Made by a program: the position numbers and the translations under genes. Source: Bin52 sp965213935 (GTDB lineage Bacteria > Pseudomonadota > Alphaproteobacteria > Thalassobaculales > Thalassobaculaceae). Taken from it: DNA of 64,000 bases. This document shows positions 24,594 through 33,297 of the stretch, in pieces (within the stretch, counting starts at the first letter, position 1; every line of letters starts with the position of its first letter). The stretch spans positions 620,001-684,000 of the forward strand of contig CBDCAO010000010.1 in the NCBI GenBank assembly GCA_965213935.1. The letters are read 5' to 3'. The notes under the pieces are model-generated. The model did not search any database and was not told the DNA's origin. It was given only the letters and a program-made list of their open reading frames with translations.

Positions 24594-26315
24594 TCAGCTC
24601 TCGTCCTCGGATTGCTGGTTCTGCTCCCGCTGCCTGAGCGCCGCACCGAGGATGTCGCCGAGGCTCGCACCGCTGTCCGACGAACCATAGTTGTCCATTG
24701 CGTGGCGTTCCTCCTGGATCTCCCGGGCCTTGATCGACAGTGTCAGCCGACGGCTCTTCTGGTCAATCTGGGTAATCTTCGCATCGACCTTTTCGCCGAC
24801 CGCAAACCGGTCCGGACGCTGCTCCGAACGATCCCGCGAGAGTTCGGAGCGGTGTATGAACCCCGAAAGCCCGTCCGCGACGGTCACGTTGATACCGGCA
24901 TCGAGGAGCTCGTTGACGGTGCAGGTCACGATGGCGTTCTTGCGGACCGCAGCGGCGCTGGTCTTGAACGGGTCCGGTGAAAGCTGCTTGATGCCCAGCG
25001 AGATCCGTTCCTTTTCCGGATTGATGTTGAGCACCTTGGCGCGGACCATCTCACCGCGCTTGTACTGCTTGATCGCCTCGTCGCCCGGCACCTCCCAGTC
25101 GAGGTCGGACAGGTGCACCATCCCGTCGATGTCGCCGTTCAGTTCGACGAACAGGCCGAACTCGGTGATGCTCCTGATCTCGCCCTCGATCTCGGTACCG
25201 ACCGGCGACTGCGCCATGAACTCTTCCCACAGGTTGGGAGTGCACTGCTTGAGGCCGAGCGAAATGCGCCGTTTGACCGGATCGACGTCCAGCACCATGA
25301 CCTCGACTTCCTGGCTGGTCGACACGATCTTGCCCGGGTGAACGTTCTTCTTGGTCCAGCTCATCTCCGAGACATGGACCAGTCCCTCGATACCGGGCTC
25401 CAGCTCGACGAAGGCACCGTAATCGGTAATGTTGGTCACCCGGCCAATGAACTTCGTACTGACCGGGTACTTTGCCTGGGCTCCTTCCCACGGATCGGCC
25501 TGGAGCTGCTTCATGCCGAGAGAGATGCGCTGGGTTTCCGGGTTGAACCGGATGACCTGGACGTCAACGGTCTGGCCGATCTGCACCGCTTCGCTCGGAT
25601 GGTTGATCCGGCGCCAGGCGATGTCGGTGACATGCAGCAGGCCGTCCACACCGCCGAGGTCGACGAAGGCGCCGTAGTCGGTGATGTTCTTGACCACGCC
25701 CTGCAGAACCTGGCCTTCCTTCAGGTTGGCAATCAGCTCGGCGCGCGCCTCGGCCCGGCTTTCCTCGAGCACCGCCCGGCGGGAGACCACGATGTTGCCG
25801 CGCCTGCGATCCATCTTGAGGATCTGGAACGGTTGCGGAGTTCCGAGCAGCGGCCCGATGTCGCGAACCGGTCGAATGTCGACCTGGCTGCCGGGAAGGA
25901 AGGCGGTGGCTCCGGAAAGGTCGACGGTGAATCCACCCTTTACCCGGCCGAAGATGGTTCCGGTGACACGGTTCTGATCGGCAAATGCCGTTTCCAGTGC
26001 CGCCCAGGCTTCCTCACGACGGGCCTTGTCCCGACTGAGCATCGCCTCGCCGTTGCGGTCTTCCATCCGCTCGACGTACACCTCGACCTCGTCACCGGGG
26101 TTGAGGCCATGATCCCGGCCTGGCGGTGCGAACTCCTTGAGCGCGACCCGGCCTTCCGACTTGAGGCCGACATCGATAAGTGCGAAATCACCCTCGAGAG
26201 AAACGATGGTGCCCTTGACCACGCTTCCCTCGATGCTGACGTGATAACCGAGGGCTTCGGCGAGGAGGGCGTCGAAATTCTCTGTATCGGCGCCGCCAAC
26301 AGCGGTCTCTGCCAT
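24594..26315 (-). CDS. rpsA: 30S ribosomal protein S1
   Basis: RNA-binding ribosomal protein of 573 residues that helps unwind and load mRNA. Six S1 repeats are visible. The first two are the divergent ribosome-binding ones (KGTIVSLEGDFALIDVGLKSEG and TGTIFGRVKGGFTVDLSG). Repeats three and four carry the classic NITDYGAFV, the fifth ITEFGLFVELNGDIDG, and the sixth is weaker (LDAGINVTVADGLSGF). The start ATG at 26315 (MAETAVGG) matches known S1 N-termini; the frame runs 103 codons further upstream without homology. The gene follows aroA and cmk in the usual alphaproteobacterial order. A strong hairpin lies 24 bases upstream of the start, which may take part in autoregulation. Confidence 0.96.
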   Translation of the reverse strand: MAETAVGGADTENFDALLAEALGYHVSIEGSVVKGTIVSLEGDFALIDVGLKSEGRVALKEFAPPGRDHGLNPGDEVEVYVERMEDRNGEAMLSRDKARREEAWAALETAFADQNRVTGTIFGRVKGGFTVDLSGATAFLPGSQVDIRPVRDIGPLLGTPQPFQILKMDRRRGNIVVSRRAVLEESRAEARAELIANLKEGQVLQGVVKNITDYGAFVDLGGVDGLLHVTDIAWRRINHPSEAVQIGQTVDVQVIRFNPETQRISLGMKQLQADPWEGAQAKYPVSTKFIGRVTNITDYGAFVELEPGIEGLVHVSEMSWTKKNVHPGKIVSTSQEVEVMVLDVDPVKRRISLGLKQCTPNLWEEFMAQSPVGTEIEGEIRSITEFGLFVELNGDIDGMVHLSDLDWEVPGDEAIKQYKRGEMVRAKVLNINPEKERISLGIKQLSPDPFKTSAAAVRKNAIVTCTVNELLDAGINVTVADGLSGFIHRSELSRDRSEQRPDRFAVGEKVDAKITQIDQKSRRLTLSIKAREIQEERHAMDNYGSSDSGASLGDILGAALRQREQNQQSEDES

Positions 26316-26339
26316 GAAAACTCCCTGTCCGTGGACTTG

Positions 26340-26365
26340 ACCGTCCGCATCCAGGTGCGGACGGT
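26340..26365 (-). promoter_or_regulatory. Hairpin in the rpsA 5' leader
   Basis: A perfect 10-base-pair stem (ACCGTCCGCA with TGCGGACGGT) around a six-base loop, ending 24 bases before the rpsA ATG. No run of T follows in the direction of rpsA, so it is not a classic terminator. Its position just ahead of the ribosome-binding region suggests control of S1 translation or mRNA stability; that role is inferred. Confidence 0.6.
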
Positions 26366-26596
26366 GGTTGCGGTGATCCGGCCGGAGCGGCGAACACGAC
26401 CTGTGACGCCCCGTTACCGGGGTGTCATCCTCGCTGTCCGCAACCGGCTGCCACCTGGTTGCACCCGCTGCCGTCCTGACACGGTGGAACGGCATCGGAT
26501 TGAGTGGAATCCCGGGCCGGGTGATACTGACACCCGGCCGTTCCTGTTCCACCGGCGTCTCCTGCTCCCGACCCGTCTCTCCCCGGGCCGGCGTGA

Positions 26597-27229
26597 TTAC
26601 TGTGCCGACTCGACGAAGGCGCATGCACGCCGAAACGCTTCGTGCGCAGTCATGAGGCTGGTGTCCAGCACCATCGCGTCCCGGGATTGGCGCAGGGGCG
26701 CATCAACCCGATTTGCGTCGCGCGCATCGCGTTCCCGCAGGTCTGCAAGCACGGTTGCATATATAGAGCGCTCTCCGCGGCCAAGCAACTCCAGGTGCCT
26801 GCGCCTGGCGCGGACCTCCGGTGTCGCGGTCACGAAGATCTTGCGGTCGGCGTCGGGGCAGACGACCGTGCCGATGTCTCGTCCGTCGAGCACGGCTCCG
26901 GGCCTCCTGTCCGGGGGCTGCCGGGCAAAGTCGCGCTGAAGGTCGAGAAGCGCGGCTCTCACCTGGGGTATTGCGGCCACGACCGAGGCGGCGAGCCCGA
27001 CCTCCGGGGCCCGGACGCGGGGGTCGACGGTGTCTGGAAGATGCAGGTTTCTCGCGGCCTGGACTGCCGTTTCCGGATCCGCGGGATCGGCGCCTGCGCG
27101 GAGCAGGGAGAAGGCAACCGCGCGATACAGTGCTCCCGTATCGAGATAGGCAAGCCCGAACCGGTCGGCCAGCCTGCGCGCGATGGTTCCCTTGCCGGCT
27201 GCCGCAGGCCCGTCGACGGCGACGATCAT
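26597..27229 (-). CDS. cmk: Cytidylate kinase
   Basis: Phosphorylates CMP and dCMP using ATP. At 210 residues it is the usual length. The P-loop GPAAAGKGT is at residues 7-15, followed by AYLDTGALYRAVA, the nucleotide-binding RAPEVG, and RPGAVLDGRDIGTVVCPDAD, the conserved DGRDIGT segment. The LID-like RRHLELLGRG follows. Its start overlaps the aroA stop by four bases (ATGA), indicating translational coupling. The aroA-cmk-rpsA order is conserved in alphaproteobacteria. A gap of 281 bases separates it from rpsA. Confidence 0.95.
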   Translation of the reverse strand: MIVAVDGPAAAGKGTIARRLADRFGLAYLDTGALYRAVAFSLLRAGADPADPETAVQAARNLHLPDTVDPRVRAPEVGLAASVVAAIPQVRAALLDLQRDFARQPPDRRPGAVLDGRDIGTVVCPDADRKIFVTATPEVRARRRHLELLGRGERSIYATVLADLRERDARDANRVDAPLRQSRDAMVLDTSLMTAHEAFRRACAFVESAQ

Positions 27230-28554
27230 TCCGAGTGCTCGGAGATGTCGGCTCCAAGTGCTCTCAGGGTGTCGGCGAAGCCGGGGAAACTCGTCGCAAT
27301 TGTTGCCGCGTCATCGATGGCGATGCCGTCGCGCGACGCCAGGCCGAGCACCAGGAACGCCATTGCAATGCGGTGATCAAGTCCTGCCCGGATGACCGTG
27401 CCCCCCTCGATCGCCCCCGGCGCGCCGTGGACCACAAGCCGGTCCTCCCCTTCCTCGACCACGACCCCGCAGGCGGCCAGGCCGCGGGCAACGGCCGCGA
27501 GCCGGTCGCTTTCCTTCACCCGCAGTTCGGCAAGGCCGTTCATCACCGTGGTACCCCGTGCGCAAGCGGCGGCAACGGCCAGCACCGGGTACTCATCGAT
27601 CATCCTGGGAGCGATCTCGGGCGGCACGGTCACGCCGCGCAGCTCCGACGAGCGTACCACCAGGTCGGCAACCGGTTCGCCCGGACCCGGCCGGGGACGG
27701 ATCTCGATGTCGGCACCCATCTGCGTGAGTACCTCGTAGAGCCCGAAGCGGAGCGGATTGGTTCCGATCCCGGGCAGCCGCACCTCCGACCCGGGGGTGA
27801 CGAGTGCTGCGACGGCCGGGAACGCGGCCGAGGACGGGTCAACCGGAACCCGGACCGGCTGGGCCGCGAGTTCAGGCTCACCAGTCACCGATACCCGCCG
27901 TCCCCCGTCCGCCTGTTCCTCGGTCTCCACGGTGGCACCGAACTGGTCAAGCAGTGTTTCGGTGTGATCACGCGTCGGGTGAGGCTCGATGACGGTTGTA
28001 ATTCCCGGAGCCGCGATGCCCGCGAGCAGGATCGCCGACTTCACCTGGGCAGACGCGACCGGCAGGATGTAGTCAATCGGCAGGAGCACCTGCGGACCGG
28101 TACACGCGAGAGGCAGCCGGCCGCCTTCGCGGGCCAGGACCTGTACGCCCATTTCAGCGAGCGGTCGGGTGACCCGCTCCATCGGGCGCCGCCGCAACGA
28201 GGCGTCGCCGGTGAAGAACGTGGTTGCCGGCAGGCCGGCGACGGCTCCCATGAGCAACCGCACCCCGGTACCGGAGTTGCCGAGATCGAGCACCGTTTCC
28301 GGTTCGTCGAACCCGCCGACACCCCGGCCGTGCACTTGCCAGGTCCCGTCCCCGTCGCGCGTGATCACCGCGCCGAGCTGCCTGAGTGCCGCCGCGGTCC
28401 GCATCACGTCGTCGCCTTCGAGCAGGCCGTGGATACGGGTCTTCCCCACCGCGAGCGCCCCCATGATCAGGGCGCGGTGCGAGATCGACTTGTCTCCGGG
28501 CAGCCGGACTTCTCCGTGTAGCCGGGATGACGGGTGAGCAATGAGTCCGGACAC
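27226..28554 (-). CDS. aroA: 3-phosphoshikimate 1-carboxyvinyltransferase (EPSP synthase)
   Basis: Sixth enzyme of the shikimate pathway, joining shikimate-3-phosphate and phosphoenolpyruvate. I place the start at a GTG at 28554 (442 residues), since GGAGAG lies seven bases upstream and the next residues SGLIAHPSSRLHGEV lead into the GDKSISHRALI motif (Lys22, phosphoenolpyruvate binding). The other signatures are LGNSGTGVRLLMG, the RPMERVTRPLAEMG segment, and LRVKESDRLAA near the C-terminus. The usual frame extends over 100 codons further upstream without similarity. Overlaps cmk by four bases. Class II-like residues (glyphosate-tolerant form) cannot be judged with certainty here. Confidence 0.93.
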   Translation of the reverse strand: MSGLIAHPSSRLHGEVRLPGDKSISHRALIMGALAVGKTRIHGLLEGDDVMRTAAALRQLGAVITRDGDGTWQVHGRGVGGFDEPETVLDLGNSGTGVRLLMGAVAGLPATTFFTGDASLRRRPMERVTRPLAEMGVQVLAREGGRLPLACTGPQVLLPIDYILPVASAQVKSAILLAGIAAPGITTVIEPHPTRDHTETLLDQFGATVETEEQADGGRRVSVTGEPELAAQPVRVPVDPSSAAFPAVAALVTPGSEVRLPGIGTNPLRFGLYEVLTQMGADIEIRPRPGPGEPVADLVVRSSELRGVTVPPEIAPRMIDEYPVLAVAAACARGTTVMNGLAELRVKESDRLAAVARGLAACGVVVEEGEDRLVVHGAPGAIEGGTVIRAGLDHRIAMAFLVLGLASRDGIAIDDAATIATSFPGFADTLRALGADISEHSE

Positions 28555-28840
28555 CGGACATCTCTCCGTTCGGGTGGGAAAACCGGGACTCCAGGAGGGC
28601 TCGGGTCGGGTTGCCCGGGAGACCGGCGTCGCCCGGATCAGGAGCCGTCCCGGTGATGGAGCGAGCCGCGATCCTCTCGCAGGTTCCGCACTGTCGTCCA
28701 GGCCGCAGGCGTAACAGGACCGGCCGCGGGGCGCAAGCGGCCGACGAGCTTCCCGTCGAAGCCGGCCGGCACACCGGTTCTGCCGTCGCCCACGAACTCC
28801 CGGTCCCGCGGGGCGGGTCATGCAGACGTTCGTGTGCCGC

Positions 28841-29821
28841 CTACTGGTCCGCGCTCGACGATGCCGGCGCCTGTACGGCATGCCTGTGCCATGGCAGGCC
28901 CGTCATCCGTGGTTGCCCGGTTGGATCCGGCGCACGCAGGGGCGGCGACGCCGCCTGGTCGAGCTCGTCGACAGTGACCGTCACCGCGACCCGGGCGGTG
29001 TCGCCGGCCAGGACCACGCCGCGTGTCGGAGCGGCATCGTCGTAATCGCGTCCGTGCGCGATCCGTACGTGACGATGGTCCGCCCGGGTGTTGTTGGTGG
29101 GATCAAGTCCGATCCAGCCAAGGTCCGGCAGCCAGAACTCGGCCCAGGCGTGGCTGGCGCCCTCGGGGGTCTGTTCGCCACTGATCCCCTCCAGGTGCAG
29201 GTACCCTGATACATAACGACCCGGAATACCCCAGCTGCGCGCCAGCGCGATCATGACATGGGTGTAATCCTGACAGACCCCTTCACCGTTTTCGAGGATG
29301 ACGTCGATCGCCGAATCCACCGTTGTGGCTCCGGGGGCATAGGTGAACAACCGGTACAGCGCGCCGCAGGTCTCGAGCAGTGTCGTGAGCGGGTCTGGAC
29401 CCGGCCGAATGCCGTTGCGCTCGACAAAGCCGTCCAGTGCTGCGCCCGGGCGAGCGAAACGGCTCGGCGCCAGCCAGGTCCACAGCTCGGGCGAGCGCGC
29501 CGCGGTCGCGAGCCGGTCCCAGTCGACCGCTTCCAGCCGGTCGGGCAGGGCAGGCGGCTCCGTGGTGTCGACCACCGCCGAAGATCTCAGCGTTGCCCGG
29601 TCGTGACGGCGATGGATGGTGAACAGGTGGCACAGGTTGCCAAACCCGTCGTCGGACGCCACCGGTGCCACCTCCGGATCGATCCTGATCCCGAAGCCGT
29701 GCAGCCGCTGCCCGCGGTCGTTGAACGGACAGAGCCGGGCGAGCATGACGCAGCCCGGAATGCCCTGCTCGTAAGAGAAGACCGATTCGTGCGTGATCGA
29801 GAAACGGTGGCTGGTGCTCAT
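28841..29821 (-). CDS. Transglutaminase-like cysteine peptidase family protein
   Basis: A 326-residue protein with the N-terminal bacterial transglutaminase domain and the transglutaminase core. The catalytic triad is Cys183 (GEGVCQDYTH), His224 (GASHAWAEFW) and Asp240 (IGLDPTNN). Related proteins are encoded beside alpha-E and ATP-grasp proteins in many bacteria, where they are thought to modify or cleave peptides. Its start overlaps the stop of the alpha-E gene by four bases, so it is the last gene of a three-gene operon. There is no signal peptide. aroA begins 286 bases further downstream on the same strand. Confidence 0.88.
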   Translation of the reverse strand: MSTSHRFSITHESVFSYEQGIPGCVMLARLCPFNDRGQRLHGFGIRIDPEVAPVASDDGFGNLCHLFTIHRRHDRATLRSSAVVDTTEPPALPDRLEAVDWDRLATAARSPELWTWLAPSRFARPGAALDGFVERNGIRPGPDPLTTLLETCGALYRLFTYAPGATTVDSAIDVILENGEGVCQDYTHVMIALARSWGIPGRYVSGYLHLEGISGEQTPEGASHAWAEFWLPDLGWIGLDPTNNTRADHRHVRIAHGRDYDDAAPTRGVVLAGDTARVAVTVTVDELDQAASPPLRAPDPTGQPRMTGLPWHRHAVQAPASSSADQ

Positions 29822-30813
29822 CTGGAATGTCCGGCAGACATGTCCCGGACCGCGTACCTGAAGTACGCCTGTTCGAGATCGGCGTGAAACCCCAGACAGG
29901 CCTGCAGGAGCGCCTTGAGCATGGTCCGGGTCGCGGCATCATCGTGGGCGTTGCGGATCGGCCAGTCATAGGTGATCAGGGACCGGGCGCGCCCGACACG
30001 GCGACGCACGATACGGGCGGGTTCATCCTGTCTCTCGCCGCCGATGACATCGCAGGCGGCCGCAACCGTGGCCAGCGCGTGGGCGATCGAGCCCGAAAGC
30101 GCGGGATCCGCGACCAGAAAGTCGACCGTCGTTCCGGGCGGATATTCGTTCGAGTGGACCCGGCGGAATGCCCCCCGGGCCTCGCAGACCCGAAGCAGTG
30201 ATCCCCAGTCGAAGACCCACTGTCGTTCCTCCGTCGGAAACAGGCCGATGTGGGCATCGAGCAGCGCCAGGTGTCTCTGCGCACGTTCGATGAAGCGGCC
30301 GAGCAGGAAAAAGTGCCAGACCTCGTCACGGTACATGGTCGCATCGGCGATGCCGGTGAAGGTCGTGGCCGTCGAGGCGACATCGCGGAAGAAATCCTGC
30401 GGTTGGCCGATCCAGATGTCCTGGAGCCGGACTCCGCGCATTTCAAGAAAGGCCACGTTCAGGCACGACCACATTTCGTGGCTGATGACACTGCGAACCT
30501 GGCGGGCATTCTCGCGCGCCTGCGCAAGACAGGACATCAGCGCATTGGGGTTCGACGGTTCGAAGGCGAGATCGTCGACCAGCGTGAAGGCGTCAAGCAG
30601 CATCTCGTCGACGTTCTCGCCGCCGGCGATCAACTCGCCGCCGCCGGGAGAGCGGTCCATCGCGGTGTAGATGCGCTGCCAGCCCCGTTCGATGGCGCCG
30701 AGCGGGCGGTCCTGCACCGCGTCCAGCTGTTCCAGCACCAGTCGGGCGACATGGCCGGCCCGTTCCATGTACCGGCTCATCCAGTAGATGCCCTCGGCAT
30801 CGCGCGACAGCAT
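29818..30813 (-). CDS. Alpha-E domain protein
   Basis: A 331-residue, mainly helical protein of the DUF403/alpha-E family. The diagnostic start MLSRDAEGIYWMSRYMERAG is present, with FIERAQRHLALLD in the middle and LITYDWPIRNAHDDAATRTM late. The ATG at 30813 overlaps the stop of the ATP-grasp gene (ATGA), and its own stop overlaps the transglutaminase start. The family always travels with circularly permuted ATP-grasp and transglutaminase proteins and is thought to belong to a peptide-forming or peptide-modifying system. The exact reaction is not established. Confidence 0.9.
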   Translation of the reverse strand: MLSRDAEGIYWMSRYMERAGHVARLVLEQLDAVQDRPLGAIERGWQRIYTAMDRSPGGGELIAGGENVDEMLLDAFTLVDDLAFEPSNPNALMSCLAQARENARQVRSVISHEMWSCLNVAFLEMRGVRLQDIWIGQPQDFFRDVASTATTFTGIADATMYRDEVWHFFLLGRFIERAQRHLALLDAHIGLFPTEERQWVFDWGSLLRVCEARGAFRRVHSNEYPPGTTVDFLVADPALSGSIAHALATVAAACDVIGGERQDEPARIVRRRVGRARSLITYDWPIRNAHDDAATRTMLKALLQACLGFHADLEQAYFRYAVRDMSAGHSR

Positions 30814-32276
30814 CACTCCGGCTCGTCCAGAACCCAGAGATCCTTGCCGCCTCCGCCCTGGCTCGAATTCACCACCAGGGAACCGGGGGTCAGCGCGACC
30901 CTGCAGAAGGCGCCCGGAACGATGCGTGTCTCGCGCCCCTGCAGGATGAACGGTCTGAGATCGACGTGCCGCGGGGCGGCGCGTCCGTTTGCAAGGCACG
31001 GCGCCCTGGAGAGTGCAAGTGTCGGCTGGGCGATGAAGTTTGCCGGATCCTCCCGGATGCTCGCGGCGAAGGCGTTGCGTTCCGCCCTGGTGGCATGGGG
31101 CCCGATCAGCATGCCGTAGCCACCTGACTCGCCAACCATCTTGACCACCAGCGTGTCGAGGTTGTCGAGCACGTAGGCCAGGTGTTCCGGGTCCCGGCAC
31201 AGGTAGGTCTCGACATTGGCCAGGATCGGTTCTTCGGCGAGGTAGTAGCGGATCATGTCTGGAACGTACCGGTAGACCGACTTGTCGTCGGCAACCCCGC
31301 CACCGGGCGCGTTGGCGATCCCGACATTGCCGAGCCGCCAGGCATGAAACAGTCCCGGAACGCCCAGTTGCGAATCGGGCCGGAAGACAAGCGGGTCGAG
31401 GAAGTCGTCATCGACGCGCCGGTAGATCACGTCGACCTGGCGCAGTCTTCCGGTGGTACGCATGAACACGTGTCCGTCATGCACCAGCAGGTCACTTCCC
31501 TGAACCAGATCGATGCCCATCTCCCGGGCCAGGAACATGTGCTCGTAGTAGGCCGAGTTGTAGATACCGGGCGTCAGCAGCACCATGCAGGGATCGGAGT
31601 TGCCGCGCGGCGCGAGGTCGGCAAGCGTCTGGCGCAGCAGGCCGGTGTAGTGCTCGATACCCCGGACGGAGTGGCGCCGGAACAGGTCGCGCAGTCCGGT
31701 CTTCACTGCCTGGCGGTTCGCCAGCATGTAGGACACGCCGGATGGGGAACGCAGGTTGTCCTCGAGCACCTTGAACCCGTCGGTATCGCGGATGATGTCG
31801 GTACCGCACACGGAAACATGGATGCCGTGCGGCAGCTCGACCCCGCGCATCTGCACCCGGTACTGAGGGCAGCCGAGCACCATGTCGACGGGAATGACAC
31901 CGTCGTTCAGGATGCGGGCGGTACCGTAGACGTCCGCGAGGAACATGTTCAGTGCCTTCACCCGCTGTGCCAGCCCGGTCTCGAGCCGACGCCAGTCGCA
32001 GGCGCTCAGGATACGGGGCAGGAAGTCGATCGGGATGATGCGTTCCTGGGCACCATCGTCGCCGTAGACGGCGAAGGTGATGCCGTCGCGCATGAATGAG
32101 CGCTCGGCGTGTTCCTGCATGGCGACGATCTGCTCGGCGGGCATGGCCCTGAGTGCGGACCACAGTTCCCGGCACTGCGGATGCGGCTCGCCGTCGCAGC
32201 CGAACATCTCGTCCGGGAACCCCGATCCGATCTCGTAGTCAGAAAAGAGGTCGTTGGTGTGGCCATTTTGCGCCAT
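30813..32276 (-). CDS. Circularly permuted ATP-grasp protein
   Basis: A 487-residue ATP-grasp enzyme of the circularly permuted type 2 family (DUF404/DUF407). The start ATG at 32276 gives MAQNGHTNDLFSDYEIGSG. Family landmarks are ILNDGVIPVDMVLGCPQY, VSVCGTDIIRDTDG, VLEDNLRSPSGVSYMLANR, LLTPGIYNSAYYEH and the late VVKMVGESGGYGMLIGP. ATP-grasp proteins join a carboxylate to an amine, so it probably makes a peptide-like bond. It is first in the operon with alpha-E and transglutaminase genes and is divergent from the TIGR02300 gene across 147 bases. Confidence 0.9.
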   Translation of the reverse strand: MAQNGHTNDLFSDYEIGSGFPDEMFGCDGEPHPQCRELWSALRAMPAEQIVAMQEHAERSFMRDGITFAVYGDDGAQERIIPIDFLPRILSACDWRRLETGLAQRVKALNMFLADVYGTARILNDGVIPVDMVLGCPQYRVQMRGVELPHGIHVSVCGTDIIRDTDGFKVLEDNLRSPSGVSYMLANRQAVKTGLRDLFRRHSVRGIEHYTGLLRQTLADLAPRGNSDPCMVLLTPGIYNSAYYEHMFLAREMGIDLVQGSDLLVHDGHVFMRTTGRLRQVDVIYRRVDDDFLDPLVFRPDSQLGVPGLFHAWRLGNVGIANAPGGGVADDKSVYRYVPDMIRYYLAEEPILANVETYLCRDPEHLAYVLDNLDTLVVKMVGESGGYGMLIGPHATRAERNAFAASIREDPANFIAQPTLALSRAPCLANGRAAPRHVDLRPFILQGRETRIVPGAFCRVALTPGSLVVNSSQGGGGKDLWVLDEPE

Positions 32277-32353
32277 GACGCGGCGATAGTACCGTTGCGC
32301 GCCACCCGCCGGAAGTGCCTTGCTCCGCGCTGCTTCCACGGGCTGATTTATCT

Positions 32354-32382
32354 TTGACACCCCATCGAATTGCGGATATGCC
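32354..32382 (+). promoter_or_regulatory. Possible sigma-70 promoter of the TIGR02300 gene
   Basis: TTGACA at 32354-32359, a 17-base spacer, then TATGCC at 32377-32382 (half of TATAAT). The perfect -35 and good spacing fit, and the transcript would start about 35 bases before the GTG at 32424. The -10 is weak. Confidence 0.42.
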
Positions 32383-32423
32383 CGCGCCGCGTTCTGAAGG
32401 GGTGAGGCACGGGGAGACGGGGA

Positions 32424-32855
32424 GTGGCGAAGCCGGAATGGGGATCGAAGCGGTTCTGCCAGAACAAGGAGTGCGAGGTTTCCTCGTACTACGACTTCGA
32501 CAGGGAACCGGTTCACTGCCCGGCATGCGGCGCGGGGTACGATCCGGAAACCGTGCTGAAGAGCAGGCGGGCGCGGAGTGTTCCCGTCGAAGACCCGAAG
32601 GATGATCGCGAAGAGGAAGTCGAGGACGATCTCGACGACGACGACGACGACGATGACAATGATGGTGCGGAAGGCGAGGACGTGTCCGGTGACGACAACG
32701 CGGTGCTCGCCGACGAGGACGCGCAGGACGAGGTCGTACCCAAGATCGACGAGGATCGGCTGGGAGAGGCTGATGACGACGAAGGCCTTGTCGAAAATGA
32801 CGATCTCGACGGGTCGCAGGGCTCGGACGGAGACGAGGACGACGTGACATACTGA
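32424..32855 (+). CDS. Acidic zinc-ribbon protein, TIGR02300 / FYDLN family
   Basis: A 143-residue protein confined to alphaproteobacteria. The short zinc-ribbon head (MAKPEWGSKRFCQNKECEVS, then YYDFDREPVHCPACGAGYDP) has cysteine pairs CQNKEC and CPAC. The rest is extremely acidic, including an uninterrupted aspartate run near residues 70-80. The family's usual FYDLN motif reads YYDFD here. Translation starts at a GTG with GGGGAG and GGGGA upstream. In many relatives the gene lies near tRNA-Ala and aroA, and here tRNA-Ala follows it. The function is unknown; relatives are proposed to be nucleic-acid or metal related. Confidence 0.85.
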   Translation: MAKPEWGSKRFCQNKECEVSSYYDFDREPVHCPACGAGYDPETVLKSRRARSVPVEDPKDDREEEVEDDLDDDDDDDDNDGAEGEDVSGDDNAVLADEDAQDEVVPKIDEDRLGEADDDEGLVENDDLDGSQGSDGDEDDVTY

Positions 32856-32869
32856 CGCATCGTTGGTGA

Positions 32870-33125
32870 CGGCACCGTGAGCGTGCTGCCGGACGTGGCG
32901 GACAGGACCGCCAAGGGGAACATTGTTGCCTGGTCACCCGGATTGACCCCGGGATGAGAAGATGGAAACATGCGGGTACGGGGTTGGCGAGGGTGCACGG
33001 GCAAGGCCCTGGGGTCGGGCACCCGGTGAACCGCAAGACCGGTCCTGAAGTTCGGTGTGACCTTGTGAAAGGTGACCCTTGAAGGAAATCCCTCTCTAGG
33101 GATCAGGCGCCTGCCAGGCGGCAGG
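32870..33125 (+). ncRNA. Candidate structured RNA or 3'UTR with serial stem-loops
   Basis: The non-coding gap between the TIGR02300 gene and tRNA-Ala contains a chain of short perfect hairpins. They are: TGGCGG/CCGCCA near 32896-32913; GGGTGC/GCACCC (32991-33024) enclosing GGGC/GCCC; CCGGT/ACCGG (33023-33042); ACCTT/AAGGT (33060-33073); ATCCCT/AGGGAT (33088-33103); and CCTGCC/GGCAGG (33110-33125). I find no SRP, RNase P or tmRNA signature. It may be a small RNA such as 6S, a processed leader of tRNA-Ala, or chance structure in GC-rich DNA. Confidence 0.35.
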
Positions 33126-33134
33126 TTGGCCGTC

Positions 33135-33210
<76 letters not shown>

Positions 33211-33212
33211 CC

Positions 33213-33240
33213 GGCCCTTTCCGGGACACCGGAAAGGGCC
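33213..33240 (+). terminator. Terminator-like hairpin after tRNA-Ala
   Basis: A perfect 12-base-pair stem (GGCCCTTTCCGG / CCGGAAAGGGCC) with loop GACA, starting three bases after the tRNA. A T-run is only hinted at (CCTGTTTC), so termination may be partly factor-dependent, but position and strength fit. Confidence 0.7.
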
Positions 33241-33297
33241 GACCTGTTTCAGGGCGCGGCCCCGCAGGGCGCGCACGCCGACCCCGGGGAGGAGATC

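Noticed and set aside
32870..33125. Signal recognition particle RNA, RNase P RNA or tmRNA in the stem-loop region
   Set aside because: None of the conserved sequence elements (GGAAGCAGC loop, GAGGAAAGTCC, tRNA-like ends) is present.
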